Of a stretch of DNA of 64,000 nucleotides, positions 12,169 through 22,339 are shown piece by piece. Each line of letters starts with the position of its first letter. Positions within the stretch are counted from its first letter, which is position 1. Source of the stretch: Paramarasmius palmivorus (Eukaryota > Basidiomycota > Agaricomycetes > Agaricales > Marasmiaceae); NCBI GenBank assembly GCA_037176845.1, contig JAYKXP010000009.1, positions 620,001-684,000 of the forward strand, read 5' to 3'. A program made the position numbers and the translations under genes. Under the pieces are notes generated by a model. The model ran no database searches. It was not told the DNA's origin and saw only the letters and a list, made by a program, of their open reading frames with translations.

Positions 12169-14391
12169 TCATGTCCAAAAGTATCCAGTGTGGAACGAAA
12201 CCCGTGTATTCCGGGCGTTTAAAGAGTCGTATAGGGAGTCCGTTGCAGATGCATCTGTATCATATCCATCTGAGTCGTATAGAGAGTTATCCTCAGCGTC
12301 GTCATCAGTATCCGGCTTCCAAGACTGGTCCGAGTCGTCTACATCTTCTTCGGCAGCCCATTCTTCGTCATTAAGATTGGGTTGATCATCTTCCCCTTCC
12401 TCTGATTCACTAACATTTTCGAGAACGCCGACATCGGGATATGTTGGTAGATAGGCCATGTCGTTCTGGAAGACATATCCATCAACATGCACGATGTCTA
12501 CGCCAGCATATTGTATCCTAGCCGGACTACCATCTTCGGTATCAAGGATGTCGGGAGTAAGGAAGGCGGGAAGGTCGAACTGATGCCTCGTAAATTGGAG
12601 CGCGACATCGAAGATTTTAACGCTTTTCAGCGTCGGGATGTTGGAAGTGTGAAAAAGTTGACGTTGCTTTTCGAGAGCCGACATGGCAGTCTCATGAGAA
12701 GCTGCGCTAGTGAAACTGGCCACCTCCTCCCATATGTCGACCCATTCAAGACGGGCATGACGAAGGGGATCTTGGTCTGGCCAAATCGAGGTGGACACGA
12801 CAAGATGTTGTAAGACAGGGGTTTTGGATAGGACGTCGAAGTGTAACGCCGCTGGATTTGTTTCTTTGGGAGTTTTTCGTGCTACATTGAGATATCGTAG
12901 CTTAGATCCATGCGCATCGAGAAAGTCGCTAAAGACAGTGGACTCTGTCGAGTTCACGGTCATCGAAAACTTCTCTAGCATCGGCATTTCCCATCTAAGG
13001 GAGATTTCGCCGAAGATCGAAGGTTCCTTGCCACAGGATATGTAGCGGAGCCATTTCAATCGCGGCCAAATCATGGGCGGAATCATAACTCGATTTGGAT
13101 CCTCGGTCTGTGCATTTATAGTGAGTGACAGAGTCTCTAGATTGTCTAGTGAGAATGCGAATGCTTCGATGCCCCAGCCGGGAAGAGCAAAACCACTGAG
13201 GAGAAGCTCTCGAAGGCTTGTACCCATATCAGGTGGAGGCCCGGCGGCATCCGCTGTCGCAGTGGAGAATACAAGTTGAGAAAGAGCCGCGGTAGCATCA
13301 ACGTCGGGTATCGGTGCAAAGGAGAGGTTACATAACCTAGGACAGAGAATCAGAATCCTCTGTAGAGTCATGACCACCGTCGACCGGGTTTCCTCTGGGT
13401 GTTCAAAAAAGGGAACAATGCAGTTAATAGAAACTGCCTTGACGAATGAGGAGGGAGTGTGTGGGGATGTCTCGAGGTGGGATATGAATGCATTTGCCTG
13501 CGACAGATGCCAGAGCGTTACCTCTTTGAAGAGGAACTCGTAACCGGCGTTAAACCAATCTCGACAAACAGCAATTATCGAGCGCTTTGTCCGTAGATTG
13601 ACCCTGTATCCCGAGCCTCTCCAGTCTGCTCTATTCGTGTTGAGCAGTGATTCGGGAGTAATACTATATTGGAAGATCGTTCGAAGAATCTCCTGGGGTA
13701 GTTGAACAAGAGGTCTTGGGCTCAACAGGCGAGCCTCCAAAACGGCTTTCTGTGAAATCTCTTCTACCATCTCTGCTCCTTGTCTCTTTCCAATCCGAAA
13801 TCCAACTTTCAGCCCAAGCTCTCGACCTTTATTCATGCCGTCGGCAAACCCTTCCTCCCACCCTTCTTCGTATCCTTCATCATGACCCTGGTATTTCCCA
13901 GTTTGAAAACCCTCATCATGACCTGCAGCACGTCCCTCTTTCCTACCAAGCTCCATGGCTGCCTTCCAAATCACTTGAAAGAGTCGCCTCCTATCAGGGG
14001 CATTCTCCATCTCGTCCCAGGCAAGATTGAGTGCCAAATCAGAGCTGTGCGGGCCTATTTCACGCGTTATACGTTCGTATACGGGGTGGTGCAGCCAGTG
14101 GACATTAGGAACCTTGAATTTGGCCATTACGTCGTTACGCAGACTGTCGTAATCTTCGCCCCGGATGCCATCAATCCAATATGCAACAAAAAGTTGCCGT
14201 AGACAGTCCCAGTCTTCGTTCATGGGACTGGGAACCTCGGAATCAAGCCAAGCCTTGACATCCCCCAAGATCCTCTGTCTGAACGCTTTACGGAGGGTGT
14301 TTTTGCCCTTTGTCCAGAAGGCCTCTTCGAGGTGTAAAAGCCAATATTCTGCGTCTCCTGTTCCATCGAATACACTCTTTGATACATTCAT
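12169..14391 (-). CDS. Gag-like N terminus + GX3-repeat + F-box/LRR-like protein
   Basis: A single 740-aa intronless frame from the ATG at 14391. Residues about 8-75 (FDGTGDAEYWLLHLEEAFW, then LGDVKAWLDSE and a WDCLRQLFVAYW block) resemble the Gag-like domain of Ty3/gypsy-type retroelements. Residues 149-205 carry a glycine at every fourth position, 15 glycines and 14 GX3 units with no interruption, at nt 13777-13947. Such GX3 arrays are known from Yae1/Lto1-type proteins, where they form interaction surfaces. Residues about 226-290 (LVQLPQEILRTIFQYS, then VCRDWFNAGYEFLFKEV) form an F-box-like domain. A long LRR-like C-terminal region follows, ending in a strongly acidic Asp/Glu tail. A role as an SCF substrate adaptor is inference. 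The Gag assignment is tentative. Confidence 0.8.
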   Translation of the reverse strand: MNVSKSVFDGTGDAEYWLLHLEEAFWTKGKNTLRKAFRQRILGDVKAWLDSEVPSPMNEDWDCLRQLFVAYWIDGIRGEDYDSLRNDVMAKFKVPNVHWLHHPVYERITREIGPHSSDLALNLAWDEMENAPDRRRLFQVIWKAAMELGRKEGRAAGHDEGFQTGKYQGHDEGYEEGWEEGFADGMNKGRELGLKVGFRIGKRQGAEMVEEISQKAVLEARLLSPRPLVQLPQEILRTIFQYSITPESLLNTNRADWRGSGYRVNLRTKRSIIAVCRDWFNAGYEFLFKEVTLWHLSQANAFISHLETSPHTPSSFVKAVSINCIVPFFEHPEETRSTVVMTLQRILILCPRLCNLSFAPIPDVDATAALSQLVFSTATADAAGPPPDMGTSLRELLLSGFALPGWGIEAFAFSLDNLETLSLTINAQTEDPNRVMIPPMIWPRLKWLRYISCGKEPSIFGEISLRWEMPMLEKFSMTVNSTESTVFSDFLDAHGSKLRYLNVARKTPKETNPAALHFDVLSKTPVLQHLVVSTSIWPDQDPLRHARLEWVDIWEEVASFTSAASHETAMSALEKQRQLFHTSNIPTLKSVKIFDVALQFTRHQFDLPAFLTPDILDTEDGSPARIQYAGVDIVHVDGYVFQNDMAYLPTYPDVGVLENVSESEEGEDDQPNLNDEEWAAEEDVDDSDQSWKPDTDDDAEDNSLYDSDGYDTDASATDSLYDSLNARNTRVSFHTGYFWT

Positions 14392-15053
14392 TGAAAGACA
14401 GTGGCAGAAAGCTAAATGATGAGCAGGGAGATGGGAGTTCGCGGATAAAGGGGTCTACCCGAAGATTCTCACGGTGAAAACACTCTTCCATCATGCATTG
14501 ACGTACGGCTTTAGATTATCGGTGCACACTCTTGTATCTCGTGTACGCACGTTCGGCATTCGAAAAGTACGGGCAAGAATATTGTAAGTTTTGCCATTTT
14601 ATCGTTATTTCTGCAGCCAAAAACTGAAGGAATGTGGAAGAACCGCTCCTCCCATGATGCAGAGCGCTCGAGTCTGAAAACGGGAACTGTCTCGACCTGT
14701 TCGTTCAAATTCCATTGTTCAAACAGGTCGTGGCTTCGCGTGTGAACGTTACATATCCTGAAGCAGGAATTTTTTTTGTCATTGTAGGTTCGCGAATGCT
14801 GTTGAAGTGTACGCTTTGATCCACCAATACTTGATTTAGGCAACACAAGACGAATGCTTCAACGCTTTGACAAACTCTTAGCATTTGCCTTCATGGTTCA
14901 AGCTGATGGAATGAGTGTTTTATAAGAAGATGGGAGGCACCGTTGAATGTCCAAAACAACCAGGTCGGATTATTTTCAGAGGGCAAACGGTGCGTTGTAC
15001 TAGAGGTCTGCTAATTTGGCACTAAGACTGAGTCACCACTTAGCGTTATAACT
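14392..15053. other. Divergent intergenic region
   Basis: Lies between the start of the minus-strand GX3/F-box gene and the plus-strand F-box gene at 15054. No coding sequence was recognised. A minus-strand open frame at 14511-14846 has no supporting features. Confidence 0.5.
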
Positions 15054-16648
15054 ATGCCATTATTGAACTGCAGAACTCGGATTTTCACGCCCAGTGATGA
15101 TAGCGTGGAACGAACTATCTACCACCCTTCCATACACAACCTTCCTGTCGAGATTTTGGACATGATCTTTTTGGACGTCTGCTCATCGTCCGAAGCGGCA
15201 CTCGATCTTTTTCCCTTTCCATTTGTCGTCGCAACGGAGCGTGGTCAGTCGAAGCACCCGTTATCTCCTTGACGCATGTCTGCAGACGCTGGAGACTCGT
15301 CGCCACGGGCCTTTCACACCTGTGGTCTTCCATCAATGTCGACATATATCGCCCTTTCACGGACCCTCGTCCCCTAATGAAGCTCTATCTTCAAAATGCA
15401 CGGAAGCGACCCTTGACGATCCGAATGACGGATAGTCAGAACACCTTCTGGCCGCAGTCTGGCGATTACGTCCTTGACCATGTCGGAGAGTTAGGTTTCG
15501 ACGTCGCATGGCTGTTATTACAGGAGGCGCGGCGTTTTGGGAGCTTGGACCTGAACCTGCCGGAAGATTTCATGTACTCCGTTGTCACCAAAGCCTGTTT
15601 TTGGAGCGAGCTCCCCGACCTTTCGTTCCATCTGCTCACATCATTCAATTGCTCCACATTCCCCGCTTGCATGGAGAGGGGCAACTGGGTCCCTGCTACT
15701 CACAATAATGGAGCGGTAGATCGAGCCGACTTTTGGTTTTGGGATGCGGTCCACGACAAGGCACCCAGACTCACTTCGCTGATCACGGACAGACTCTACA
15801 ACACGCACCTACTTCCGTATCACCAACTCACGACACTCAAGATCACGCGACTCAACGCAATCGACTGGCAGCATCTCCTTCTTACTCTTTCCATATCGCC
15901 ATGCCTGCGCTCACTCAGTATACTTGAATGCTATGATCCACTTGACGGAGAGGTGTTCCGTCCCGTGGTGTCAACCTCGCTTCAACACCTTTCTATTGAA
16001 ATCTGGCCAGTACTGCGAAATCTTCCCGCGATGTTTGCTTTCCTCCACCTTCCTTCACTCCGCTCTCTACAATTCCGCATGTTAGGCTCAACGCACGCTA
16101 ACGAGCCCTTTCCGTGTGCATTACCCCCTTCGTGGCCATGCCGACCTCTTCTCGCAATTTTGGGCAGCTGTTCGGCATCTCTCTCACAGCTGTCAGTTAA
16201 ATCGGAAGACTATACCATTTCTTCCGAGGCCATGGGTCGGGTGTTGCTCGGTGTCCCGAACTTGGAGTTTTTGGAGGTTAACCTCATAGGGACGGCCCAG
16301 AAGATCTTCGTGGGGGAATTTGTGGCGAGGCTCACGCCGAGGGACGATCGTGCCCCGGGAGAGTCGGTGATGGTACCCAAACTTCGCAAGTTATTTGTAC
16401 ACGAGGCCCAGGCTGGTCTTCGTGGATCTCCGTTTGTGCCAGTGGCGGAGAGTATCGTTCGCATGGCCGAAGCGAGATTGAGGGGCGAATCAGCTGTACC
16501 CCTCCATACTGTGTGTTTGTCGCATGGCTGCGAAAGATACACCTGGGACGGTCCGGAAAACCTCGTGGAAGAATTGGGTGCCCCGCTGGTTGGGAGGTTG
16601 GAAATACTGGAAGCAACCGGAACACTATGTCGGGTGGAGTGGTTGTGA
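15054..16648 (+). pseudogene. F-box/LRR-like gene with F-box out of frame
   Basis: The N-terminal frame from the ATG at 15054 has a good F-box start (IHNLPVEILDMIFLDV) and stops at 15270-15272. The rest of the F-box (VEAPVISLTHVCRRWR, then LWSSINVDIY) and about 450 aa of LRR-like sequence (SLQHLSIEIWPVL, LPSLRSLQFRMLG, LEFLEVNLIG) lie in another frame, open from about 15248 to the TGA before 16649. I checked the GT and AG dinucleotides between 15147 and 15254. None gives a plausible intron of the required phase (length = 2 mod 3). A frameshift, an unusual splice or a sequence error is therefore likely. Otherwise the gene resembles its intact neighbour at 16931. Confidence 0.65.
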
Positions 16649-16930
16649 AATGCCACATAGAGTACATATCCACGGACAATTCTTCGGAATCTATACCTAT
16701 ACTTTGTATTGACTGTGGTAGTATTATGTTGTTCGGAAACGGGAGTCGGACATTAAAATCAACATTCAGTCACGAGGTCACTTTATCACTTGCATTCAAC
16801 CCATCATCGTTTTTTTTTACTCCATCCTGCTTTACATATCTCAGGTACGTAAGCCCTTCTTACTTCACTATAAGATGACTGAGTACTCACCACTTGCCAA
16901 AGGACAAAAATTCAATAGTCATTCCTCGAA

Positions 16931-18526
16931 ATGGCGTATACGGAAGATATACCTCCGGACCCGGAAGACGACGCAGGCCGAGGATTCTTATCCGACGCTG
17001 ACTTGGAAGCAGACCCAAATAATCGCCATGTATCCCAGCGTCTTCCGCGAGAGCTTGTGGCCGAGATCTTGGAATTCGCCTGCTTTTCGGGCGGGGACTC
17101 CTTGCAGGTTTCAGCGACTGAAATAATCACCACTCCTACCATCTATTCCCATGTTTCCTCTTCTTGGAGACAGGTCGCCATCGATTCCCCTCGACTGTGG
17201 ACGTCGTTCAACGTGGATGTTTATCAGATTCCGACAGACATCAGCACACTCTTAGACCGTCATCTCAACAACGCTGGTTTACACCCACTAAGGATGACAA
17301 TTCGCGATTCTGGGCCCTGTGATCATTCCAGTTACCCTACTGGGGACACTGGACTAGAACAACGACTAGGTCCTCATGGCAGCTTCGCGTTCCTTCTTCT
17401 TCTGAAGGCAGTGCATCGTTGCTGCGAGCTTTATACTTACTTCGAAGACTCATTGCTATCGGCGGTGAATCCGAGCAGCCGTCCCGATATAGTGTTACCC
17501 TTTCTCCGCCTCTTTGATAGTAACACCACTCGGCCCTTCACAAACCATTGGTTTTGTGACCCCTTCGCGGAGGCCCCGAAGCTAAAGCAGGCATACACTA
17601 CCTTTTCCTTTAACCCACTTCCCTATCATCAACTCACCTCGATCGCGGTCGGTGAAATGCCTTGTATGGACTTGTGCCAAATTTTACCAGGGTGCCGGAG
17701 TCTCGAGAAGTTGTCCGTGTGGGTTACGCCTAGTGGCCTGGGGTCCCCCGCCGGGACGGCACCTACGGTCCTTCCAAATCTGAAGATAGTATCGCTCACC
17801 CTAGAGAGTTGTCTTGACACCATATCGTCGCTCTTGGAAACGGTCACCGTCCCATCTCTCAATTTTCTCGAGATATATTCACTCGACAATTCCCTGGAGT
17901 CTTGGGACCTTTCTCCCTATTACAACATTTTCCAAAGCTGGATCGAGCGCTCATCATGTGCGGAATCCCTGCACCAAATGACGTTGCGGTTTTCCGGATG
18001 TTTTTACACCTCTACTTCCTTGGAAGGTTTATTGGGGGCATGTCCCTACCTGGAGAACCTTGAGATAGCATGGAACCATACCCTCGGTGGCATCTACCTG
18101 CTTGGTTTGCTCGAACGACTTACCATTCCAGAAGTTAGTTCCGGCCAGCCACCGCTGCTTCCCCATGTGCGGGAACTCTTCATCGAGGACGGCTGTCCGG
18201 AAATTAATGGGATGCCTATAGATCCTTCCATTATTCTCGCCTTAGCCGAGTCAAGAAGTAGACGCGGTTTACGTGTACGGGAAGAGACTAATCCCGAGGC
18301 AAAGAATATACCATCTCTCCATCGCCTGGACGTTTCGTTTTGTACGAGAGACATTCTTCATCCGTTGAAGGAGGCAGATATGGAGATTTCTTGCATGGAA
18401 AGATTGGACGCTCAGACTTTGCAGAGGTTTCGTGCGTTGAATTCAGAGGGAACTCATTGCACTGTAGATTGGCCGGAAGGTACAGATCCTCATGGGTCCG
18501 GGTTGGCCGAACTTGATGTCGAGTGA
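16931..18526 (+). CDS. F-box-like protein with LRR-like body
   Basis: A single 531-aa frame starting at ATG 16931. Residues about 33-100 carry the basidiomycete F-box-like pattern: QRLPRELVAEILEFACF, then YSHVSSSWRQVAIDSPRLW and TSFNVDVYQ. The remainder alternates hydrophobic strands and helices in LRR style (LTSIAVGEMPCMDLCQILPG, LPNLKIVSLTLESCLDTISS, CPYLENLEIAWN). Such proteins are expanded in Agaricomycetes and are thought to be SCF ubiquitin-ligase adaptors. The substrate cannot be told. It lies 280 bp downstream of the broken F-box gene, which it resembles in layout (HVCRRW versus HVSSSW, Y.LPYHQLT in both). It is probably a tandem paralog. Confidence 0.82.
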   Translation: MAYTEDIPPDPEDDAGRGFLSDADLEADPNNRHVSQRLPRELVAEILEFACFSGGDSLQVSATEIITTPTIYSHVSSSWRQVAIDSPRLWTSFNVDVYQIPTDISTLLDRHLNNAGLHPLRMTIRDSGPCDHSSYPTGDTGLEQRLGPHGSFAFLLLLKAVHRCCELYTYFEDSLLSAVNPSSRPDIVLPFLRLFDSNTTRPFTNHWFCDPFAEAPKLKQAYTTFSFNPLPYHQLTSIAVGEMPCMDLCQILPGCRSLEKLSVWVTPSGLGSPAGTAPTVLPNLKIVSLTLESCLDTISSLLETVTVPSLNFLEIYSLDNSLESWDLSPYYNIFQSWIERSSCAESLHQMTLRFSGCFYTSTSLEGLLGACPYLENLEIAWNHTLGGIYLLGLLERLTIPEVSSGQPPLLPHVRELFIEDGCPEINGMPIDPSIILALAESRSRRGLRVREETNPEAKNIPSLHRLDVSFCTRDILHPLKEADMEISCMERLDAQTLQRFRALNSEGTHCTVDWPEGTDPHGSGLAELDVE

Positions 18527-19022
18527 TTATTTGGTAGTAGTAGAATCTGGATAGCTACATAGATGCGGGCCGACACAATACAAGACGTAAACAGGTGCTT
18601 ATTCGTTGCTCGATGCTTCGCGGGTTGCGTATTGGCTGTCATCGGGCCGGAATGTTCAGTATGTAAGCTTTTTAAAAATTTTAAGGTCTACCATCTACAT
18701 TCATGATTCACAGCTAGTCACCGCATCTGCGAACTTGTCTCGAGGACGAGGCACCCGAAGCCGCGTGTTCTCACTTTCACATGTCTAGTACCTCGACTTG
18801 AACATTCAACGTTCAACGCGTTAGCCCTTGACATGCTTGACAGGTTCATCGATGTTCCATCCACGGCTTAGACGGCACCGAATATGAACATTACACAACT
18901 GATGATGCATGATGAAGGACAGTGAACCATTCAACGAAATAGTGCTATTAGCGCATGATTATACATCCTTTAACAGGTCACGGTTAAAACGTTAACTTGA
19001 ACTATTCATGGCCCCTCGGCAT
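18527..19022. other. Intergenic
   Basis: Nothing recognised. Confidence 0.5.
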
Positions 19023-19319
19023 TTAGCTGCAGCTCTGCAGTCACGTAAAGCATCAGTTTGCTGCAGAGGCATCTCGAGCACTAAACAAATACTTACGCCA
19101 GTGCAACAGATTTGGATGGCTCCTGCACCGTCACATAGAATCTCGCTGGGAGCACATTGGTCTGGGAAGAAGACCTCGCGCTACAAAGCCGTTAGCTTGG
19201 GCTGGCATGATACAGAGGCATTCACATACGCAGCTGGGGTTAGATTGGCGCTTTTCAGCAGCAGGAGAGGCTACGACGAAGGTAGCGAGAGCAGCAAGAA
19301 CGAAGAGGCGGAACTGCAT
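19023..19319 (-). CDS. 61-aa secreted six-cysteine peptide
   Basis: Three exons: 19319-19230, 19180-19097 and 19034-19023 (186 nt including TAA). Intron 1 (19229-19181) is textbook fungal: GTATGT donor, GCTAAC branch site, TAG acceptor. Intron 2 (19096-19035) has GTAAGT, CTGAT and CAG. The product starts MQFRLFVLAALATFVVASP, a signal peptide, with a possible KR processing site at residues 23-24. The mature part has six cysteines in the pattern C-x8-C-x6-C-x8-CC-x3-C, ending CCTGSCS. A TATAAAAG box sits 62 bp upstream. The family is not recognised. Size, secretion and cysteine pattern suggest a small disulphide-rich secreted protein (effector-, defensin- or signalling-type). The third exon is only 12 nt, so the C terminus is the least certain part. 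Confidence 0.72.
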
Positions 19320-19380
19320 AATGCTTTGGATGTGAGTGGCTGTTGGTAGTGGCTTTGGTTTGTGCTCAACATGAGATGTT

Positions 19381-19388
19381 CTTTTATA
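19381..19388 (-). promoter_or_regulatory. TATA box of the small secreted peptide
   Basis: TATAAAAG on the minus strand, 62 bp before the ATG at 19319 and well placed for a short 5'UTR. Confidence 0.6.
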
Positions 19389-22339
19389 CTCTTCGATACC
19401 CAATGGATACCCCAAATGGCGAATAGGGCTGTATAGTCATCTGGGCTCCAGTGAATGGTTTGTGGAGAGCGCAGACTTCTCAATTCTGAATTCTAGTACT
19501 GGCATCTGTTACACGTTCGTCCTATGCCGTTCTAATTACCCTGTTTTAAGATGCGCTGCATGGGACAAGATCGTATATCAGGCAGCGCTTCCCTCGAATT
19601 AATGCACAGAATACGGCAGAGGGCGGCGAACAACGGGAAAATATCCAAACGGGTGTGTGGAATACGGCCTAAGTTAGCCTTTCGTATCTTGGTTATTGAG
19701 AATGGTGAGACGACATCAAATTTAATTTGCATTTATCCTTCAGGTGAACATCCGGAGTAGATGTCTATCCTATCGACTCTCCCTTCGCGGGTGCTGAGCG
19801 CTGAGTGGTGTTCCAAAGCTGTAGAGCTTGTCCTTTGAGGTAATATGTTTCTCCACAGACCACATACTCTTCGGCCGCCCGAGCTGATCATTGTCAGGCG
19901 GCCGTTTGATTTGTAGACCTCAGACTAAATGAATACGCACAAATTGGCAGTGTTTTGATTTTGGTAGGATGTCTGCCAGGTTAAGGCAGGCTGCGACCTA
20001 GTAGACGCGCTCCGTACATGATAGAATGCATGTCTGATTTACAAGCCATGGTTTTGGATCTCAGACTTATGAAAAATGCAAACACCGCTTGTACACAGCT
20101 AAGTACAGTAAATAAACGCCCGCGTACATGGTGATCATAAAGTCGTCATTGTCCGATCACGAGGCCTGCGTATTTACGCGTTGTTTGTTCAGACTGATCA
20201 CGCGGCGTCAGTCAACGTCATACCAATAACTTCCTCTTCCTCAAACCTCCACCACGTACCCTTCTACAATGACGGTTCTCTCACTTGCGCTATATGCCGA
20301 ATAGGTTATGTTTCCGTTTTGATTCTGTCTTTGCATCTCTTTAATCTGTCTCACAAATTTTAGGTCCATCAAGTGTGCGCGCGCTGTATCAAACTTTATC
20401 CTGAAAGGAAGGAATGATGGTGCTATTTGAGTGTTATCGGCAATTTCTCCTCATCATGACGGTACGTATTTTGTATCCTTCAGTTAAGCTCTCTTATTGA
20501 CTCTGGTAACGCTAGCATGGCCACTTGCAACGTCGCGCCGAGGCAGGGAGTGGCGGGAAGAAGCCAGTCACCAAAGTTTTCTACAGCTGATGAGCACGAC
20601 CCTGGCAACTAGCTCAGCCAGACGCCTCCGCGGAATGTCTCTTCCCTTCCCAAATCCTATGCGATTCTCCCGCCGTGCCGGGACGCTTGTGACCACTTCA
20701 TTGGCTCTACAACGGCACGGTCGGTGCGTTCATGGCGACTTCGAGCTTGTCTGTGTAATCGGGAGCGACTCCAAACACAACATTACCTTATTTGTTGTAG
20801 TCATCTCCCACTCGCCAATCTGAGTCCACGAACAGGTAAGGTAATCTATACGATAAGCTGACCGATCAATTCGCTATTTGTTGGTTGCTGATAAGATGGT
20901 ACAGTGCGAAAGCTCCCTCTCTTGGTGTCTGTATCATGATGTACCTTCCGCAGACAAGTCGTCCCGTCATCGAAACGTGTACATCTCAAAATGCTCGGCA
21001 TCTTTATCGCAATAATCATTCTGCGTACGACGATGCAATGGAGACGAGAGGCTGTGATGTATCGAGATTAAACATTGCAGATCGTAAGACCAAGCCCTTA
21101 TTCGGCGTTTCTGAGTCTGGGTGCTAACCAATAGACGATTTCCTAGAACTCTTTCTCGCTTGCTTAGATTGAAGCCAACACAAGGATGTCGGATCCCATA
21201 TTCCTTGCGGCCAAATATTTGCGGAGCGTCAGTTATTCGAGTATCAACTATTCAATTGTCAATGATTCTCCTCTCACATCGGTTCTAGACTCCAGTTGAA
21301 TTCAAGCCCGTTCTGGTTAGCTTCGTTGGTTGCCGTACTATGGGAGAGATCTTGTACTAGGAGCATAGAGCGCCCCGGCATACCGTCAAGGTGGTACGTC
21401 CTTGCCCCAGGCTGTTCTTTTTGCCTGTCTGAATGTTACTTTCGAGGTTTCCAGTACGTTGTTTGGCCTGCCGAAACCAGAATGCCAGAGCAAAAAAAAG
21501 GATACGACATAGCGTCGAGAGGGAGAATAAGGAGCCTAAAAGCGTTCGACGATCGAGTGCATCATAAATAGTATGTATATCACTGTTCTTTGGTACATCA
21601 CTGATGCAACTGGATTCTTATAGACAATGAAAACACCCAGACAACCTGAATGAGTGGATCCTCCGCATATACTTACCGACGTTGTTAGTATTTAGCAACT
21701 CGGCGCCTGATCTCAGAGTCACTCAAATTTCCAAACCCGTGAAAGGCCGAGCCCATTGTAGTCTGATGACTCGGATCATGTAGGACGTTACCCCAAGATC
21801 ATGTTGAACATAATCTTGGGGTAAATAATGTTCTGCTCACCCTCAGCGAAAGAAGACGGCAAGATGACGAAGACCCAGGCAAAGCTCAGGGAAGCTAGAG
21901 TCTTGGGAATATTCTGGTGAGCCGGGTTCTTCAAACAATTCACTGGAGGTTGATTTGCAAGCCAGGGTATCCTTATACAGCCTTGCAATCAAGGATCCCG
22001 ATGATACGTGTGATGGTCGGCTTGATGTGACATGTCAGCCATTTTCGTCCTGTAGGGAGAAGAGCACTCGCCTCAGTTCATCTACTGCGCCCTCAGTTCA
22101 GCGCAAGCCTTGACTCGAAAGCAATCTTCCGGTTTCTAGTTATTATAATGAATGATTCATCGACGTCGAGAAACCATCAAAAAAGACAGCTTCTCGGTCT
22201 CCGCTGTCACCCGTGCACATCATTTGCAGATCACTTCGTTCCTGTCGAAATAGCATATTTAGCCGAAATCGAATCACGTATTTATGTCCCTGCAACTCTC
22301 ACCTTTCTTCCCTTTTACTCTCACCATCCAACATCGAGG
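19389..22339. other. Gene-poor region
   Basis: About 3 kb with no convincing gene. Short open frames near 20181-20823 include CAICRIG and possible introns, but the phases do not join into a RING finger. A striking palindrome at 21788-21824 is listed separately. Confidence 0.45.
21788..21824. repeat. 37-nt near-perfect palindrome
   Basis: Arms TTACCCCAAGAT and ATCTTGGGGTAA are perfect 12-mers. Inside them ATGTT and AACAT pair around a single central G at 21806. Only one position pair (21800/21812) mismatches. It can form a long hairpin or cruciform. Confidence 0.8.

Noticed and set aside
20181..20823. Possible RING-finger gene (CAICRIG followed by VHQVCARC)
   Set aside because: The intron between the two parts would put the second half in the wrong phase. 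No alternative donor fixes it, and no complete C3HC4 set is present.
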